A DNA stretch of 64,000 bases from Rhizobium sp. Root708 (GCF_001429725.1 NZ_LMHV01000003.1:62001-126000), one strand, 5' to 3'. Shown: positions 1 through 9,112, counted from the first letter of the stretch. Made by a program: numbers and translations. The notes: generated by a model not told the origin, from the letters alone.

Positions 1-862
1 CTTCGAGGTTCTCGACGGCTGCAATCACTTGTTCCACTTCCTCATCCTCGACACCGAGATAGGCCGCGATGACCCTCGGATCGTTCTTGACGTGCTCCGG
101 CGTGCCGTCGGAAATCTTCTGGCCGTATTCCAGCACCACCACGTGGTCGGAAATTTCCATGACGACAGACATGTCGTGTTCGATCAGCAGGATCGACGTG
201 CCGCTATCGGCGCGGATGCTGCGCAACAACATGTTCAGCGACGCCGATTCACGCGGATTGAGACCGGCTGCCGGCTCGTCCAGGCAAAGAAGTTCCGGCT
301 CCGTGCACATGGCGCGCGCGATCTCGAGGCGGCGCTGCGCGCCGTAGGGCAGATCGCCCGCCGGATCATCGGCGCGATCGATCAGATCGGCCTTCTCCAG
401 CCAATGACGCGCCAGTTCGATCGCGTTCTTCGCCTCGGCCCGATATGAGCCGATGCCGAGAAGGCCGAGGATCGTGTAGCCGGACGCCTTCATCAGCTTG
501 TTGTGCTGCGCGACGAGCAGGTTTTCGAGAACCGTGAGACCGGAGAAAAGACGGATGTTCTGGAACGTACGGGCGACCTTGGCTTCCCGCGTGATGCGGA
601 AATCCGGAAGCCGTTCGAGCAGGTATTCCTTGCCGGTCTTCTGGTGCAGCGTGATCATTCCCATCGTCGGCTTGTAGAAGCCGGTGATGCAGTTGAACAC
701 GGTCGTCTTTCCGGCACCGTTCGGGCCGATCAGTGCGGTGATGTCGCCGCGCTTCGCTTCGAACGAGAAGTCGTTGATGGCCATGAGGCCGCCGAACTTC
801 ATCGACAGATGCTCGACCCTGAGCAAGGTATCGGTGGTCATGGTGGTGTCCTGAGGGCTCAT
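1..862 (-). CDS. livG: LivG-type branched-chain amino acid ABC transporter ATPase (3' end cut off)
   Basis: Cytoplasmic ATPase subunit of a high-affinity branched-chain amino acid importer. Translated from position 862 leftwards, the protein shows Walker A GPNGAGKT at about residues 46-53, the LivG-style signature LPYGAQRR in place of LSGGQ, Walker B LLCLDEP and the switch histidine in IEHDMS. Some 287 codons are visible and the stop lies beyond the window edge, so only a few residues should be missing. The ATG at 862 overlaps the livM stop (TGATG), which implies translational coupling; an in-frame ATG at 841 is an alternative start. The gene is third in a livH-livM-livG order. A livF ATPase would be expected just outside the window. 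Family assignment is firm; the exact amino acid range is not visible. Confidence 0.93.
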   Translation of the reverse strand, partial: MSPQDTTMTTDTLLRVEHLSMKFGGLMAINDFSFEAKRGDITALIGPNGAGKTTVFNCITGFYKPTMGMITLHQKTGKEYLLERLPDFRITREAKVARTFQNIRLFSGLTVLENLLVAQHNKLMKASGYTILGLLGIGSYRAEAKNAIELARHWLEKADLIDRADDPAGDLPYGAQRRLEIARAMCTEPELLCLDEPAAGLNPRESASLNMLLRSIRADSGTSILLIEHDMSVVMEISDHVVVLEYGQKISDGTPEHVKNDPRVIAAYLGVEDEEVEQVIAAVENLE

Positions 863-2253
863 CAACCGTGACCCTCCTTGGTGAAGCTTCCGGAAATTGC
901 CTTGCGTTCCTTCAGGAAGGCCGTCGGTTCTCGCGAGCCGACGAAGCCGCGCGGCTTGATCAGCATGACGATAACCATCGCCAGACCGAAGAGCAGCATG
1001 CGATAGAGTTCCGGCGTGAAGTCAGGACCGAAGACCGCCTTCAGGAAGTCCATCTCGCGCAGCAGTTCCGTGCCGCCGACCATCACGATCGCGGCAACCG
1101 CGATACCCGTCAGCGAGCCCATGCCACCGAGAACGACGATCGCAAGAATGACAGCCGATTCCAGGAACACGAAGGACTCGGGCGAAACGAAGCCCTGGCG
1201 TGCGGCGAAGAAGGATCCGGCGAAGCCACCGAACATGGCACCGGTAGCGAAAGCGGTAAGCTTGGTGGTGACGGTGTTGATACCGAGCGAACGGCACGCG
1301 ATTTCATCTTCACGCAGCGCTTCCCATGCACGCCCGATGGGCATGCGGCGAAGGCGGATCGTGACGTAGGCCGTCAGCAGGCAAAGCGCCAGGATGAGAT
1401 AGAAGAGGAAGATCTTGTAGTAGGCCGAGGACATCGGCAGGTGGAAAAGCTTGGCAAAGCCATGCGGGCTGGCATCGAAGGGAATGCCGAACAGCGTCGC
1501 CTTCGGAATGCCCGAGACTCCGAACGTGCCTTTTGTGACGTCCGTCCAGTTGATGAGAACGAGACGGATGATTTCACCGAACGCAAGCGTCACGATCGCC
1601 AGGTAGTCGCCGCGCAGACGCAGGACTGGGAAGCCGAGAATGATGCCCCACAAGGCGGCAAAGATACCCGAGAGCGGCAGCAGAACCCAGAAGGACAGGC
1701 CGAAATAGCTCGACAGCAGCGCATAGGAATAGGCGCCCACAGCGTAGAACGCGACATATCCGAGATCGAGAAGACCGGCGAGACCGACGACGATGTTGAG
1801 GCCCCAGGCCAGCATCACGTAGATCAGGATCTGAATGCCGAAGTTGTCGACATATTTCAGCGATCCCTGCGCACCGACGAGCGAAACAACGACGATCGGA
1901 TAAACCAGGAGCGCGACAAGCCCGATTTTCAGGAAATGCCTGTGGAAAAAGCCCTTGTCGGTGGAGATGTCGAGCTCTCCGCTTCTCGCCTTCTTGAGCT
2001 TGCGCGCATCCAGGTGCGGCCGCAGGAAAACGACGATGACGAAGCGGCCGACCGCTGCGATCGCGACGAAGATTGCAAGCAATCCCCAGCGCTGCACGAT
2101 GATGAGTTCGTTATTGATGTTCTGGTCTGTTTTCAAACCGACGTAGAGCACGAACATGCCGAACGCGATGACAGCTGCGAACAAAGCTTCTTTAATACCC
2201 GTCTGGACAAGTCCGGGTGCGGGCTTGCCAGCGGAGTTTCCAACATTTGCCAT
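862..2253 (-). CDS. livM: LivM-type branched-chain amino acid ABC transporter permease
   Basis: Inner-membrane permease of the branched-chain amino acid ABC importer, partner of LivH and LivG. The 463-residue protein has roughly ten hydrophobic segments and the family motif GLAGLLDLGYVAFYAVGAY near residues 158-176, followed by the FPVLRLRGDYLAIVTLAFGE block that contacts the ATPase. The long N-terminal extension before the conserved core (first 100 or so residues, with two extra hydrophobic stretches) is typical of the longer LivM proteins. It lies 4 bp downstream of livH and overlaps livG, so the three genes form one transcript. No substrate-binding protein gene is in the window; in rhizobia it is often unlinked. 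Confidence 0.94.
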   Translation of the reverse strand: MANVGNSAGKPAPGLVQTGIKEALFAAVIAFGMFVLYVGLKTDQNINNELIIVQRWGLLAIFVAIAAVGRFVIVVFLRPHLDARKLKKARSGELDISTDKGFFHRHFLKIGLVALLVYPIVVVSLVGAQGSLKYVDNFGIQILIYVMLAWGLNIVVGLAGLLDLGYVAFYAVGAYSYALLSSYFGLSFWVLLPLSGIFAALWGIILGFPVLRLRGDYLAIVTLAFGEIIRLVLINWTDVTKGTFGVSGIPKATLFGIPFDASPHGFAKLFHLPMSSAYYKIFLFYLILALCLLTAYVTIRLRRMPIGRAWEALREDEIACRSLGINTVTTKLTAFATGAMFGGFAGSFFAARQGFVSPESFVFLESAVILAIVVLGGMGSLTGIAVAAIVMVGGTELLREMDFLKAVFGPDFTPELYRMLLFGLAMVIVMLIKPRGFVGSREPTAFLKERKAISGSFTKEGHG

Positions 2254-2257
2254 GACG

Positions 2258-3160
<903 letters not shown>

Positions 3161-3555
3161 ATGTCATTTCCCCTGGATGCCGGCCAGATCAACCTGCATC
3201 TCTTGTTATTAGAACCCTTATTGAGCTCTTGTTTAAAGATTTCATACTGCTTTCAAGCCAAAAGGGAAGCGCAAAATCGCAATGCTCCAAAGTTCTTTGC
3301 CTTTTTGGTGAAAATGACTTTTTTTAACTCAATAAGTTGATTTTTTTAACATGCAGCGCCCGGAAAACGCCGGATTTGATTGCATTTGCCACACATTGCT
3401 GTCCCGTTCCAGGCAAGCTCACAAGCGCATGGGAGCAGGCTTCTCAGGCTGGGCGCGAACAGAGTGCACGCAAATCGACGCGCTCCATTCGGCGTGCAAT
3501 CGGAAGTGAAATCACCTATATCTGCATCGATAGCAATATACAGAACACAATCGAA
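3161..3555. other. Intergenic region between livH and the cysQ-like gene, AT-rich with two phased T-runs
   Basis: This 395-bp divergent intergenic region must hold the livHMG promoter (leftwards) and the cysQ-like promoter (rightwards). Its middle part is clearly more AT-rich than the flanking genes. Two runs of seven T occur at 3319-3325 and 3341-3347, 22 bp apart, on either side of a small inverted repeat AACT-CAATA-AGTT (3326-3338). I see no convincing sigma70 box and no RNA gene. Confidence 0.6.
3319..3347. promoter_or_regulatory. Two in-phase A/T tracts flanking a short inverted repeat
   Basis: T7 (3319-3325), AACT, five bases, AGTT, two bases, T7 (3341-3347). The tract spacing of 22 bp is close to two helical turns, a geometry known to bend DNA. 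It sits about 160 bp upstream of livH and 210 bp upstream of the cysQ-like start. A role as an upstream promoter element or nucleoid-protein site is inference. Confidence 0.35.
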
Positions 3556-4341
3556 ATGCTCCAAACCTTCGAACGCGCTGCTCTTGAGGCAGGGCAAGCC
3601 ATCCTGGAAATCTATGCGCGCGGCTGCGCCAGCGCAAAGAAGGCCGACGACAGCCCCGTCACGATCGCTGACGAGGAAGCGGAGCGTATCATTCTTCGCC
3701 ATCTGCACGAGGACTTTCCTGACATACCCGTCATCGCCGAGGAATCGGTTGCGGCAGGGATCGTTCCCGCGATTGGCGATGCGTTCTTCCTTGTCGATCC
3801 TCTCGACGGGACGCGGGAATTCATCGCCCGGCGCGGTGAGTTCACCGTCAACATCGCCTACATCGCCGATGGCGCGCCGGTCGCGGGAATCGTTTACGCG
3901 CCCGCACTCGGCCTTGCCTTTTCCGGCGAGGGCGACCGCGCCGAAAAGCTTTTCATCGATGCATCATTCCGCATCGAACGCCGCGCATTCATCAATGTTC
4001 GCGCACAGCCCGCTGATCGGTCAGCTCTGGCCAGCCGCTCGCACAACAGCCCGCAAACCGAACGCTTTCTCGCCGACAATGCCATTTCGCGCTGCACCAA
4101 CATCGGCTCGTCGCTGAAATTCTGCCTTCTGGCCGAAGGGGGAGCAGATGTTTACCCGCGCTTCACACGCACGATGGAGTGGGACACGGCGGCCGGCGAC
4201 GCAATCCTGCGCGCGGCTGGCGGAACAACGGTGACGCTCGACGGCGCGCCGCTCACCTACGGCAAGATCGGCCAGACCGAGGATAGCGACTTCGCCAACC
4301 CCAACTTCATATCCTGGGGCGGACGACCACCCGCATTGTGA
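3556..4341 (+). CDS. cysQ: CysQ/inositol-monophosphatase family 3'(2'),5'-bisphosphate nucleotidase
   Basis: Probable Mg-dependent phosphatase that hydrolyses 3'-phosphoadenosine 5'-phosphate made during sulfate assimilation. The 261-residue protein has the three metal-site motifs of the superfamily: IAEES, then DPLDGTREFI, and WDTAAGDAIL towards the C-terminus. The open frame extends upstream to 3337, but the first 73 codons do not resemble the family, so the ATG at 3556 was chosen; its ribosome-binding site is weak. The gene stands alone, divergent from the liv operon. An inositol-1-monophosphatase role is possible because the families share all motifs, but the FIARRGEFTVNIAY stretch after the DPLDGT motif favours CysQ. 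Confidence 0.88.
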   Translation: MLQTFERAALEAGQAILEIYARGCASAKKADDSPVTIADEEAERIILRHLHEDFPDIPVIAEESVAAGIVPAIGDAFFLVDPLDGTREFIARRGEFTVNIAYIADGAPVAGIVYAPALGLAFSGEGDRAEKLFIDASFRIERRAFINVRAQPADRSALASRSHNSPQTERFLADNAISRCTNIGSSLKFCLLAEGGADVYPRFTRTMEWDTAAGDAILRAAGGTTVTLDGAPLTYGKIGQTEDSDFANPNFISWGGRPPAL

Positions 4342-4476
4342 GGTGCATGATTCTTTCAGAAAACAGAGCTGAATCAACAACTCCGCTGCGCGTTGCTGCC
4401 CGTCCGTCGCTCACTGTTTAGGATCTAGCGCAACGAAACAGCATCGGATGCACCGGTGCCAAGACGGAGCGCCTCG

Positions 4477-5513
4477 ATGTCGGATCAGACAGCCAACCTT
4501 GCCCTGCCCTACATATTGCCCTCGCAGGCCCAAAAGCATGTGACGCATAACGAGGCGCTGCAACGCCTCGACGCCGTCGTGCAATTGACCGTGCATCAGG
4601 AGTTGACCGCACCTCCCGTGGCCCATCGGAAGGAGATTGTTACCTCGTCCTGCCTGGCTCGACGGCGGCATGGGCTGGCAAAGATGGCCAACTCGCGATG
4701 CGTCAGGACGCCGCCTGGCTTTATCTCTCGCCCAAAAGCGGCTGGTGCGCATTGTTCCGCGAAACCGGCGACCTCCGCAGCTTCGACGGTGCGGCATGGC
4801 AGGCGATCTCGCTCGGAAGCGACCGATCGGTGGCCATGATCGGCATCAACGCCGCGCCTGACGACACGAATCGGCTGGCGGTCTCGTCACCGGCGAGCCT
4901 CTTCAGCCATGAAGGGCATGGCCACCAGCTGAAACTCAACAAGGCGGCGGTCGGCGAGACAGGCACGATTCTGTTCCAGACGGCCTGGGCCGGGCGGGCC
5001 GAACTGGGATTGGCGGGCAACGACGATTTCTCGATCAAGGTCAGCAGCGACGGCAGCAGCTGGAAGACGGCGTTGCGAATCTCGGCAACGGGCGTTGTCG
5101 AGACCCCGGAGCGACCGACGGCGGCGGCATCGCGGACTGCGGGCACGGCAACGCCCGCCTCAGGCAGCCTGACCGGCTTCGACGCCTTTCGCTTTGCTCA
5201 GGGGAACGTACAGCTCGGAGCAGCCGTGCCTTCAGGCAGTGGACAGCGCCTCGTCGTCCCCTCGGCTGGCCTTTATCTGCTTTCGCTGAATGTCCGCACG
5301 CTCAGTTCATCAGGCCATGGCCTCGCTATCGAGGCAAACGGGACAACAATTCTCGCCGCGCTCGAGGGGCAGGCGTCGACCTCCCCTGCCCGGCAATCCG
5401 CAATGGCGTTTGCGCAGCTCGAGGCGGGCGACTGGCTCGCCCTGCGCCATACCGGCACAGCGCTCTACGATTTTGGCGAAACCAAAACGGAGCTCGCCAT
5501 CACCTTGTTGTGA
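4477..5513 (+). pseudogene. DUF2793 domain protein gene interrupted by a one-base frameshift
   Basis: The reading frame from ATG 4477 (GGAG upstream) gives MSDQTANLALPYILPSQAQK, the typical start of DUF2793 proteins, which are common in alphaproteobacterial phage-tail and tail-fibre contexts. After LTAPPVA the frame turns to nonsense, whereas the frame one base back continues exactly as expected (PSEGDCYLVLPGS, then WAGKDGQLAMRQDAAWLYLSP) and runs to the stop at 5513. Adding one C to the CCC at 4622-4624 restores a single 345-residue protein. The C-terminal half (about residues 225-345) is a separate beta-rich region with a jelly-roll look. The shift may be a genuine mutation, a sequencing error in a short C run, or less likely recoding. 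No other phage genes flank it. Confidence 0.82.
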
Positions 5514-5520
5514 CGGGGTT

Positions 5521-6261
5521 TCAAAGAAGACGATAGCGAAACGCTCGGGCAATCGCCTGCATGCGATTGACCGAGTCGAGTTTGCGCATTGCACTCTTCA
5601 GATAGCCGACAACGGTGTGGGGCGAGAGGTTGAGAATAATGGCGATCTCGTCGCTGCTCTTGCCTGCGGCCGACCACCGGAGACACTCGATTTCACGGCT
5701 GCTGAGGCTTTCAGGGGGCTGTTCGGTCGGATGATCCTTTGCGAACAACTCCAGAAATTCGATGCTCTGGAAGACCATCGCCATGGCCTCTTCGCGCCCG
5801 ATCTTCGGCCGCTCGCCTGAAAAGGCGAAAATATACTGCCGCAGCTCGGCGTCATGCAGTGAAAATGCGAACGTGCTCTTCAATCCGCGCTCGCGAAAAA
5901 GCGTCGTGAGCGCCGGGTTTTCCTGATTCGCCGCGGTGGCTTCGAACGGCGCCTTGTCACAGAAAACGGGAACGATCGATCGCCGTATCCTGTTCACAAG
6001 CTTGCAATAATAGAAAAGATCGGCCCCGTCGTAGAAGGACAGAAGCTCCTCCGGCCAGTTGCTCGCAAGACAGTTGGCCGAGAAGCTCGCACGATCGCCA
6101 CGAGGAAAGGCAGCAAGCAAGTAATATTGAAAGCCGGCCGATCTCGCCATCGCCTCCATACGCTCGCCCGGTCCGGTTGGCATGGCTCGCGCCGGCATAT
6201 CGGGGCGTAAAAAAACGGCATCGTCTGCGCTGTCGGAAACGGCGCGCACTTGCTTTCCCAT
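5521..6261 (-). CDS. LuxR-family transcriptional regulator (autoinducer-domain type, orphan)
   Basis: The 246-residue protein has an N-terminal domain resembling the autoinducer-binding fold (about residues 25-170) and a C-terminal LuxR helix-turn-helix (about 180-245) containing SSREIECLRWSAAGKSSDEI and LNLSPHTVVGYLKSAMRKL. The signal-binding Trp and Tyr region is partly kept (NWPEELLSFYDGAD), but the Asp-Pro pair that contacts acyl-homoserine lactones is not evident, so a canonical AHL ligand is doubtful. No luxI-type synthase lies in the window, so it is a LuxR solo. It is convergent with the DUF2793 gene and divergent from sciP across a 402-bp gap. A GGGAAG ribosome-binding site precedes the start. 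Confidence 0.85.
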   Translation of the reverse strand: MGKQVRAVSDSADDAVFLRPDMPARAMPTGPGERMEAMARSAGFQYYLLAAFPRGDRASFSANCLASNWPEELLSFYDGADLFYYCKLVNRIRRSIVPVFCDKAPFEATAANQENPALTTLFRERGLKSTFAFSLHDAELRQYIFAFSGERPKIGREEAMAMVFQSIEFLELFAKDHPTEQPPESLSSREIECLRWSAAGKSSDEIAIILNLSPHTVVGYLKSAMRKLDSVNRMQAIARAFRYRLL

Positions 6262-6663
6262 CGAAACTTCCCACGGCTGCCGGCGTCGTCTGATGTCCTT
6301 GCCGTAAGACGGCAGCCTTCAAGAGAACCGGAAAAAGCCGACAACCCCAGTCCCGGTAACGGAATGGAGTAGATGGCCTAAAGTCATTCCGGACATGAGG
6401 ATAAGAACGAAGACGGGGTCTGGCGCTTAAATCTATGTTGCGGTGCTTATAAGATGACGAATGTCAAATGCCCACCGCGCAATGCGCATGGCTCCCATGC
6501 GTTTGTTACAAATTTACGTAACGGGAGGTTGCCAGAACCGGCTTTACTGCTTCGCACCGGCAGCGACTAAACTTGTTATCAAAGTCTTACGATGTGCTTA
6601 GGCAATTTTTAAATGTGACAAGCTAGAGTGGCTGCCGTGGTCTTGAGTTGTGTAGAGAGTCCA
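6262..6663. other. Divergent intergenic region between the luxR-type gene and sciP
   Basis: This 402-bp gap is AT-richer than the genes around it and must contain both promoters. One GAnTC methylation site (GAGTC, 6657-6661) lies three bases before the sciP ATG and would overlap the ribosome-binding region. I saw no stable terminator, no RNA gene and no coding frame with plausible codon use here. Confidence 0.5.
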
Positions 6664-6939
6664 ATGACCGAAATGATACGTCCCCGAGTGAAATATGTCA
6701 TCGGCCCCGATGGCAGCCCGCTGACGATTGCGGATCTTCCACCGCCGAATACCCGGCGCTGGGTAATCCGCCGCAAGGCAGAGGTTGTCGCGGCTGTTCG
6801 CGGTGGCTTGTTGAGCTTGGAAGAAGCTTGCGATCGTTACACCCTGACCGTCGAGGAGTTTCTCTCCTGGCAGTCGTCGATCAACAGCCACGGCCTGGCC
6901 GGGCTGCGCACCACGCGTATCCAGCAGTATCGTCACTAG
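6664..6939 (+). CDS. sciP: SciP, DUF1153-family inhibitor of CtrA-dependent transcription
   Basis: The 91-residue protein is an almost perfect DUF1153 member: MTEMIRPRVKYVIGPDGSPL, then LPPPNTRRWVIRRKAEVV, RGGLLSLEEACDRYTLTVEE and the C-terminal LRTTRIQQYRH. In Caulobacter this small helix-turn-helix protein binds CtrA and blocks its recruitment of RNA polymerase, restricting CtrA output to part of the cell cycle. The ATG at 6664 was preferred over an in-frame ATG at 6628 because the conserved family starts at MTEMIRP. It lies 1.5 kb from ctrA on the same strand. A GAGTC site at its start codon could make expression depend on CcrM methylation (inference). Confidence 0.94.
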   Translation: MTEMIRPRVKYVIGPDGSPLTIADLPPPNTRRWVIRRKAEVVAAVRGGLLSLEEACDRYTLTVEEFLSWQSSINSHGLAGLRTTRIQQYRH

Positions 6940-6964
6940 ACAGCTCATCCGAGCAACGATTTTC

Positions 6965-7006
6965 GTTTCGGGCCGAAAGCACCCCGGTGCTACAGCGGCC
7001 CGAAAC
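6965..7006. repeat. Nested stem-loop downstream of sciP
   Basis: GTTTCGGGCC (6965-6974) pairs perfectly with GGCCCGAAAC (6997-7006), and the loop contains a second hairpin GCACC (6979-6983) with GGTGC (6986-6990). No T-run follows on either strand, so it is not a textbook intrinsic terminator. It could be the 3' end structure of the sciP mRNA, a factor-dependent terminator or an extragenic palindrome. Confidence 0.6.
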
Positions 7007-7010
7007 CGTT

Positions 7011-7029
7011 GATGCCGCCACGCGGCATC
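7011..7029. repeat. Second stem-loop immediately after the nested hairpin
   Basis: GATGCCGC (7011-7018) pairs perfectly with GCGGCATC (7022-7029) around a three-base loop. It starts four bases after the preceding structure, giving a compact double-hairpin array in the 289-bp gap between sciP and the GNAT gene. Confidence 0.6.
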
Positions 7030-7228
7030 ATGACTCGCCAGAGTCGGCGCGTGTTAACGTCCTTCAAAGACCACTTGGACGTCCACGCCGCCGGCGGCAG
7101 GCAGAACATACCCGCACGTCGATCGCCACCGTCTCCTTTATCGAACAGTGTGTGCTCGGGCGCCGGCTTGGCGCAAGCAAGGTCCCCTGCGAAGTTTCCT
7201 CATGCAATCCCTGCGAGGAAGATAATCG

Positions 7229-7510
7229 ATGGAAATCAAGAACGAAGATAACGCCTCCGGCGGCCGCTACGTCGTGGACCTCGACGGACATCAAGCCGAG
7301 ATGACGTTCTCGCGCACCAATGCCAAGCTGATCATCATCGATCATACCGGCGTGCCGGATGCGCTGAGGGGAAAAGGCATAGGCCAGGCGCTCGCCGCTC
7401 ACGCGATCAACGAGGCAAGACGCGGCGGTTGGAAAATCTTCCCCCTTTGCCCGTTCTTCAAGGCCCAGGCTCAACGCCATGAGGAATGGCGCGACGTCGT
7501 CAGTCTCTGA
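7229..7510 (+). CDS. Small GNAT-fold N-acetyltransferase (YjdJ/NATD1 type)
   Basis: The 93-residue protein matches the minimal Gcn5-related acetyltransferases: GRYVVDLDGHQAEMTFSR at the start, the acetyl-CoA loop ALRGKGIGQALAAHAINEAR, and the C-terminal WKIFPLCPFFKAQAQRHEEW, where the conserved Cys and the YDGHPEW-like tail of this family lie. Its substrate is unknown. It stands alone between sciP and the FliJ-like gene and ends just before a strong terminator hairpin. The ATG is preceded by a GAGGAAG ribosome-binding site. Confidence 0.88.
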   Translation: MEIKNEDNASGGRYVVDLDGHQAEMTFSRTNAKLIIIDHTGVPDALRGKGIGQALAAHAINEARRGGWKIFPLCPFFKAQAQRHEEWRDVVSL

Positions 7511-7586
7511 CACGACCGTGCAATGCCAAAAGCCATGTATGACGGACGCGACAGCCCATCATGCATGGCTTTTTCAGGCATCACCC

Positions 7587-7615
7587 CAGGCGCCAGAACT
7601 CTGGCGCCTGCTTTC
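7587..7615. terminator. Intrinsic terminator between the convergent GNAT and FliJ-like genes
   Basis: CAGGCGCCAG (7587-7596), loop AACT, CTGGCGCCTG (7601-7610) is a perfect 10-bp stem followed by CTTTCTTTGTT. It serves the plus-strand GNAT gene and may also stop leftward transcription of the FliJ-like gene. Confidence 0.75.
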
Positions 7616-7619
7616 TTTG

Positions 7620-7970
7620 TTAGGCCCGTGCTCGAACGGCACCATCGCGCTCTTCCAGCGCGGCCGCACGTGCATATTCCGCCTGCATCTCCTCGAGCAC
7701 TTGCTCGAGCGACTCTTCCTGCATCTTCAGCTCCTTGATCGAGACCTGAAGATTGTCCGCGCGTTGGCGTGCTGCCTTCGCGAAAGTCGGGTAGGCGAAA
7801 TGATTCGGGTCCGAAATACCGGATTTCTTCTCTTCGATTACGATCTGGCTCTCCAGATCCTTCGTCATCCGGTCGAATTCAGACATCATCATCTGCAATT
7901 GCTGCAGTTGACGACGTTTTTCGTTCACCTGAAACTCTTTCAGACGAACTAGGCTCTCACGCGACTTCAT
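7620..7970 (-). CDS. FliJ-like coiled-coil flagellar export protein
   Basis: The 116-residue protein starts MKSRESLVRLKEFQVNEKRR, like FliJ-type export chaperones, and is almost entirely alpha-helical coiled coil (LQQLQMMMSEF, then IKELKMQEESLEQVLEEMQA). FliJ proteins act with the FliI ATPase in flagellar type III export. The ATG at 7970 was chosen over 7976 because GGAG lies at a proper distance only from the former. It is divergent from ctrA, as in other rhizobia; no other flagellar gene is nearby, so the name rests on sequence character and this synteny. Confidence 0.78.
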   Translation of the reverse strand: MKSRESLVRLKEFQVNEKRRQLQQLQMMMSEFDRMTKDLESQIVIEEKKSGISDPNHFAYPTFAKAARQRADNLQVSIKELKMQEESLEQVLEEMQAEYARAAALEERDGAVRARA

Positions 7971-8177
7971 ACGCATTACTCCAGTGATGCGAGACCCCTG
8001 CTCCGCTTACACAGCCCGCTGCGAACCGCTTTGACGCGATTTGCCGAAAAATTTCCTTCGATGTTAACAAAAACCTACCGTTGGTAACCTTTCGTTTACG
8101 GGCATCGTTAATGATAGTCCCGATGATTTAAGGGTCGGTAAACACAACTACGCGATTTCCGGTACCTGTTCATTGGT

Positions 8178-8307
8178 GAGTCGAATGAATCGCTTACCGG
8201 CCATTCTTAATGTAAAAGTTGAGAAGTTGGCTTTGCGGATTCTCGTTGGAAAACAGCGAAATGGACAAATTATTTAATAAATTCTCACCCTCTTGCCAGA
8301 GTGAATC
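8178..8307. promoter_or_regulatory. Cluster of four GAnTC (CcrM) methylation sites upstream of ctrA
   Basis: GAGTC 8178-8182, GAATC 8187-8191, GATTC 8238-8242 and GAATC 8303-8307. One site per 256 bp is expected by chance, so four in 130 bp is dense. In Caulobacter and Brucella, ctrA transcription responds to CcrM methylation of GAnTC; direct control here is inference. Confidence 0.6.
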
Positions 8308-8315
8308 AGAATTTG

Positions 8316-8323
8316 TTAACCAT
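8316..8323 (+). promoter_or_regulatory. Candidate CtrA half-site in the ctrA promoter
   Basis: TTAACCAT, a form of the CtrA recognition element, lies 88 bp before the ctrA ATG and nine bases after a GAnTC site. It suggests autoregulation, which is established for CtrA in Caulobacter; binding here is not shown. Confidence 0.45.
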
Positions 8324-8410
8324 TTCGTGGCAGGTTCCAAATCACGCAGTGACATATTCGGTATCGCGTAGGGGCCAGACCACCTTTCGGCGGCGGTAAA
8401 GGGGATAAGA

Positions 8411-9112
8411 ATGCGGGTACTACTCATTGAAGATGACAGCGCGACAGCGCAGAGCATCGAATTGATGCTCAAGTCAGAAAGTTTTAACGTCTACACCACC
8501 GATCTCGGTGAGGAAGGCGTCGATCTCGGGAAGTTGTATGATTACGACATCATCCTTCTCGATTTGAACCTCCCCGACATGTCCGGATATGAAGTGCTCC
8601 GCACTCTCCGCCTGTCCAAGGTCAAAACACCGATCCTGATTCTCTCCGGCATGGCCGGCATCGAGGACAAGGTCCGCGGTCTCGGCTTCGGCGCAGACGA
8701 CTACATGACCAAGCCGTTCCACAAGGACGAGCTCGTCGCCCGTATTCACGCGATCGTCCGTCGTTCGAAGGGTCACGCCCAGTCGGTCATCATGACCGGC
8801 GAACTGATCGTCAACCTCGACGCCAAGACCGTCGAAGTCGGTGGCCAGCGCGTTCATCTGACGGGCAAGGAGTACCAGATGCTGGAGCTGCTTTCGCTCC
8901 GCAAGGGTACGACCCTCACCAAGGAAATGTTCCTGAACCACCTTTACGGCGGCATGGACGAGCCGGAACTGAAGATCATCGACGTCTTCATCTGCAAGCT
9001 GCGCAAGAAGCTCGCGAACGCCGCGGGTGGCGCGAACTACATCGAAACCGTCTGGGGTCGCGGCTACGTGCTGCGCGAGCCCGATGGTGCCGAATACGCC
9101 GAAACCGCCTGA
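8411..9112 (+). CDS. ctrA: CtrA, master cell-cycle response regulator
   Basis: The 233-residue OmpR-family regulator is recognisable throughout: [20 protein letters not shown], phosphoacceptor D51 in [13 protein letters not shown], the switch region [21 protein letters not shown]-containing [12 protein letters not shown], and a winged-helix domain with [20 protein letters not shown] and the C-terminal [26 protein letters not shown]. Phosphorylated CtrA controls replication, division, envelope and motility genes, and in rhizobia symbiotic differentiation. Phosphate arrives from CckA through ChpT, encoded 0.6 kb away; SciP, encoded upstream, opposes it. GGGGATAAG precedes the start. Monocistronic, ending in a strong terminator. 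Confidence 0.98.
   Translation: MRVLLIEDDSATAQSIELMLKSESFNVYTTDLGEEGVDLGKLYDYDIILLDLNLPDMSGYEVLRTLRLSKVKTPILILSGMAGIEDKVRGLGFGADDYMTKPFHKDELVARIHAIVRRSKGHAQSVIMTGELIVNLDAKTVEVGGQRVHLTGKEYQMLELLSLRKGTTLTKEMFLNHLYGGMDEPELKIIDVFICKLRKKLANAAGGANYIETVWGRGYVLREPDGAEYAETA

Larger units (their letters stand above)
7971..8410. other. ctrA upstream region
   Basis: This 440-bp AT-rich region separates the FliJ-like gene from ctrA. It holds four GAnTC sites between 8178 and 8307, a TTAACCAT motif at 8316-8323 and further TTAA elements (8064-8068, 8108-8111, 8128-8131). This composition fits a ctrA promoter region with several methylation- and CtrA-responsive promoters. I see no small gene in it. Confidence 0.7.
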
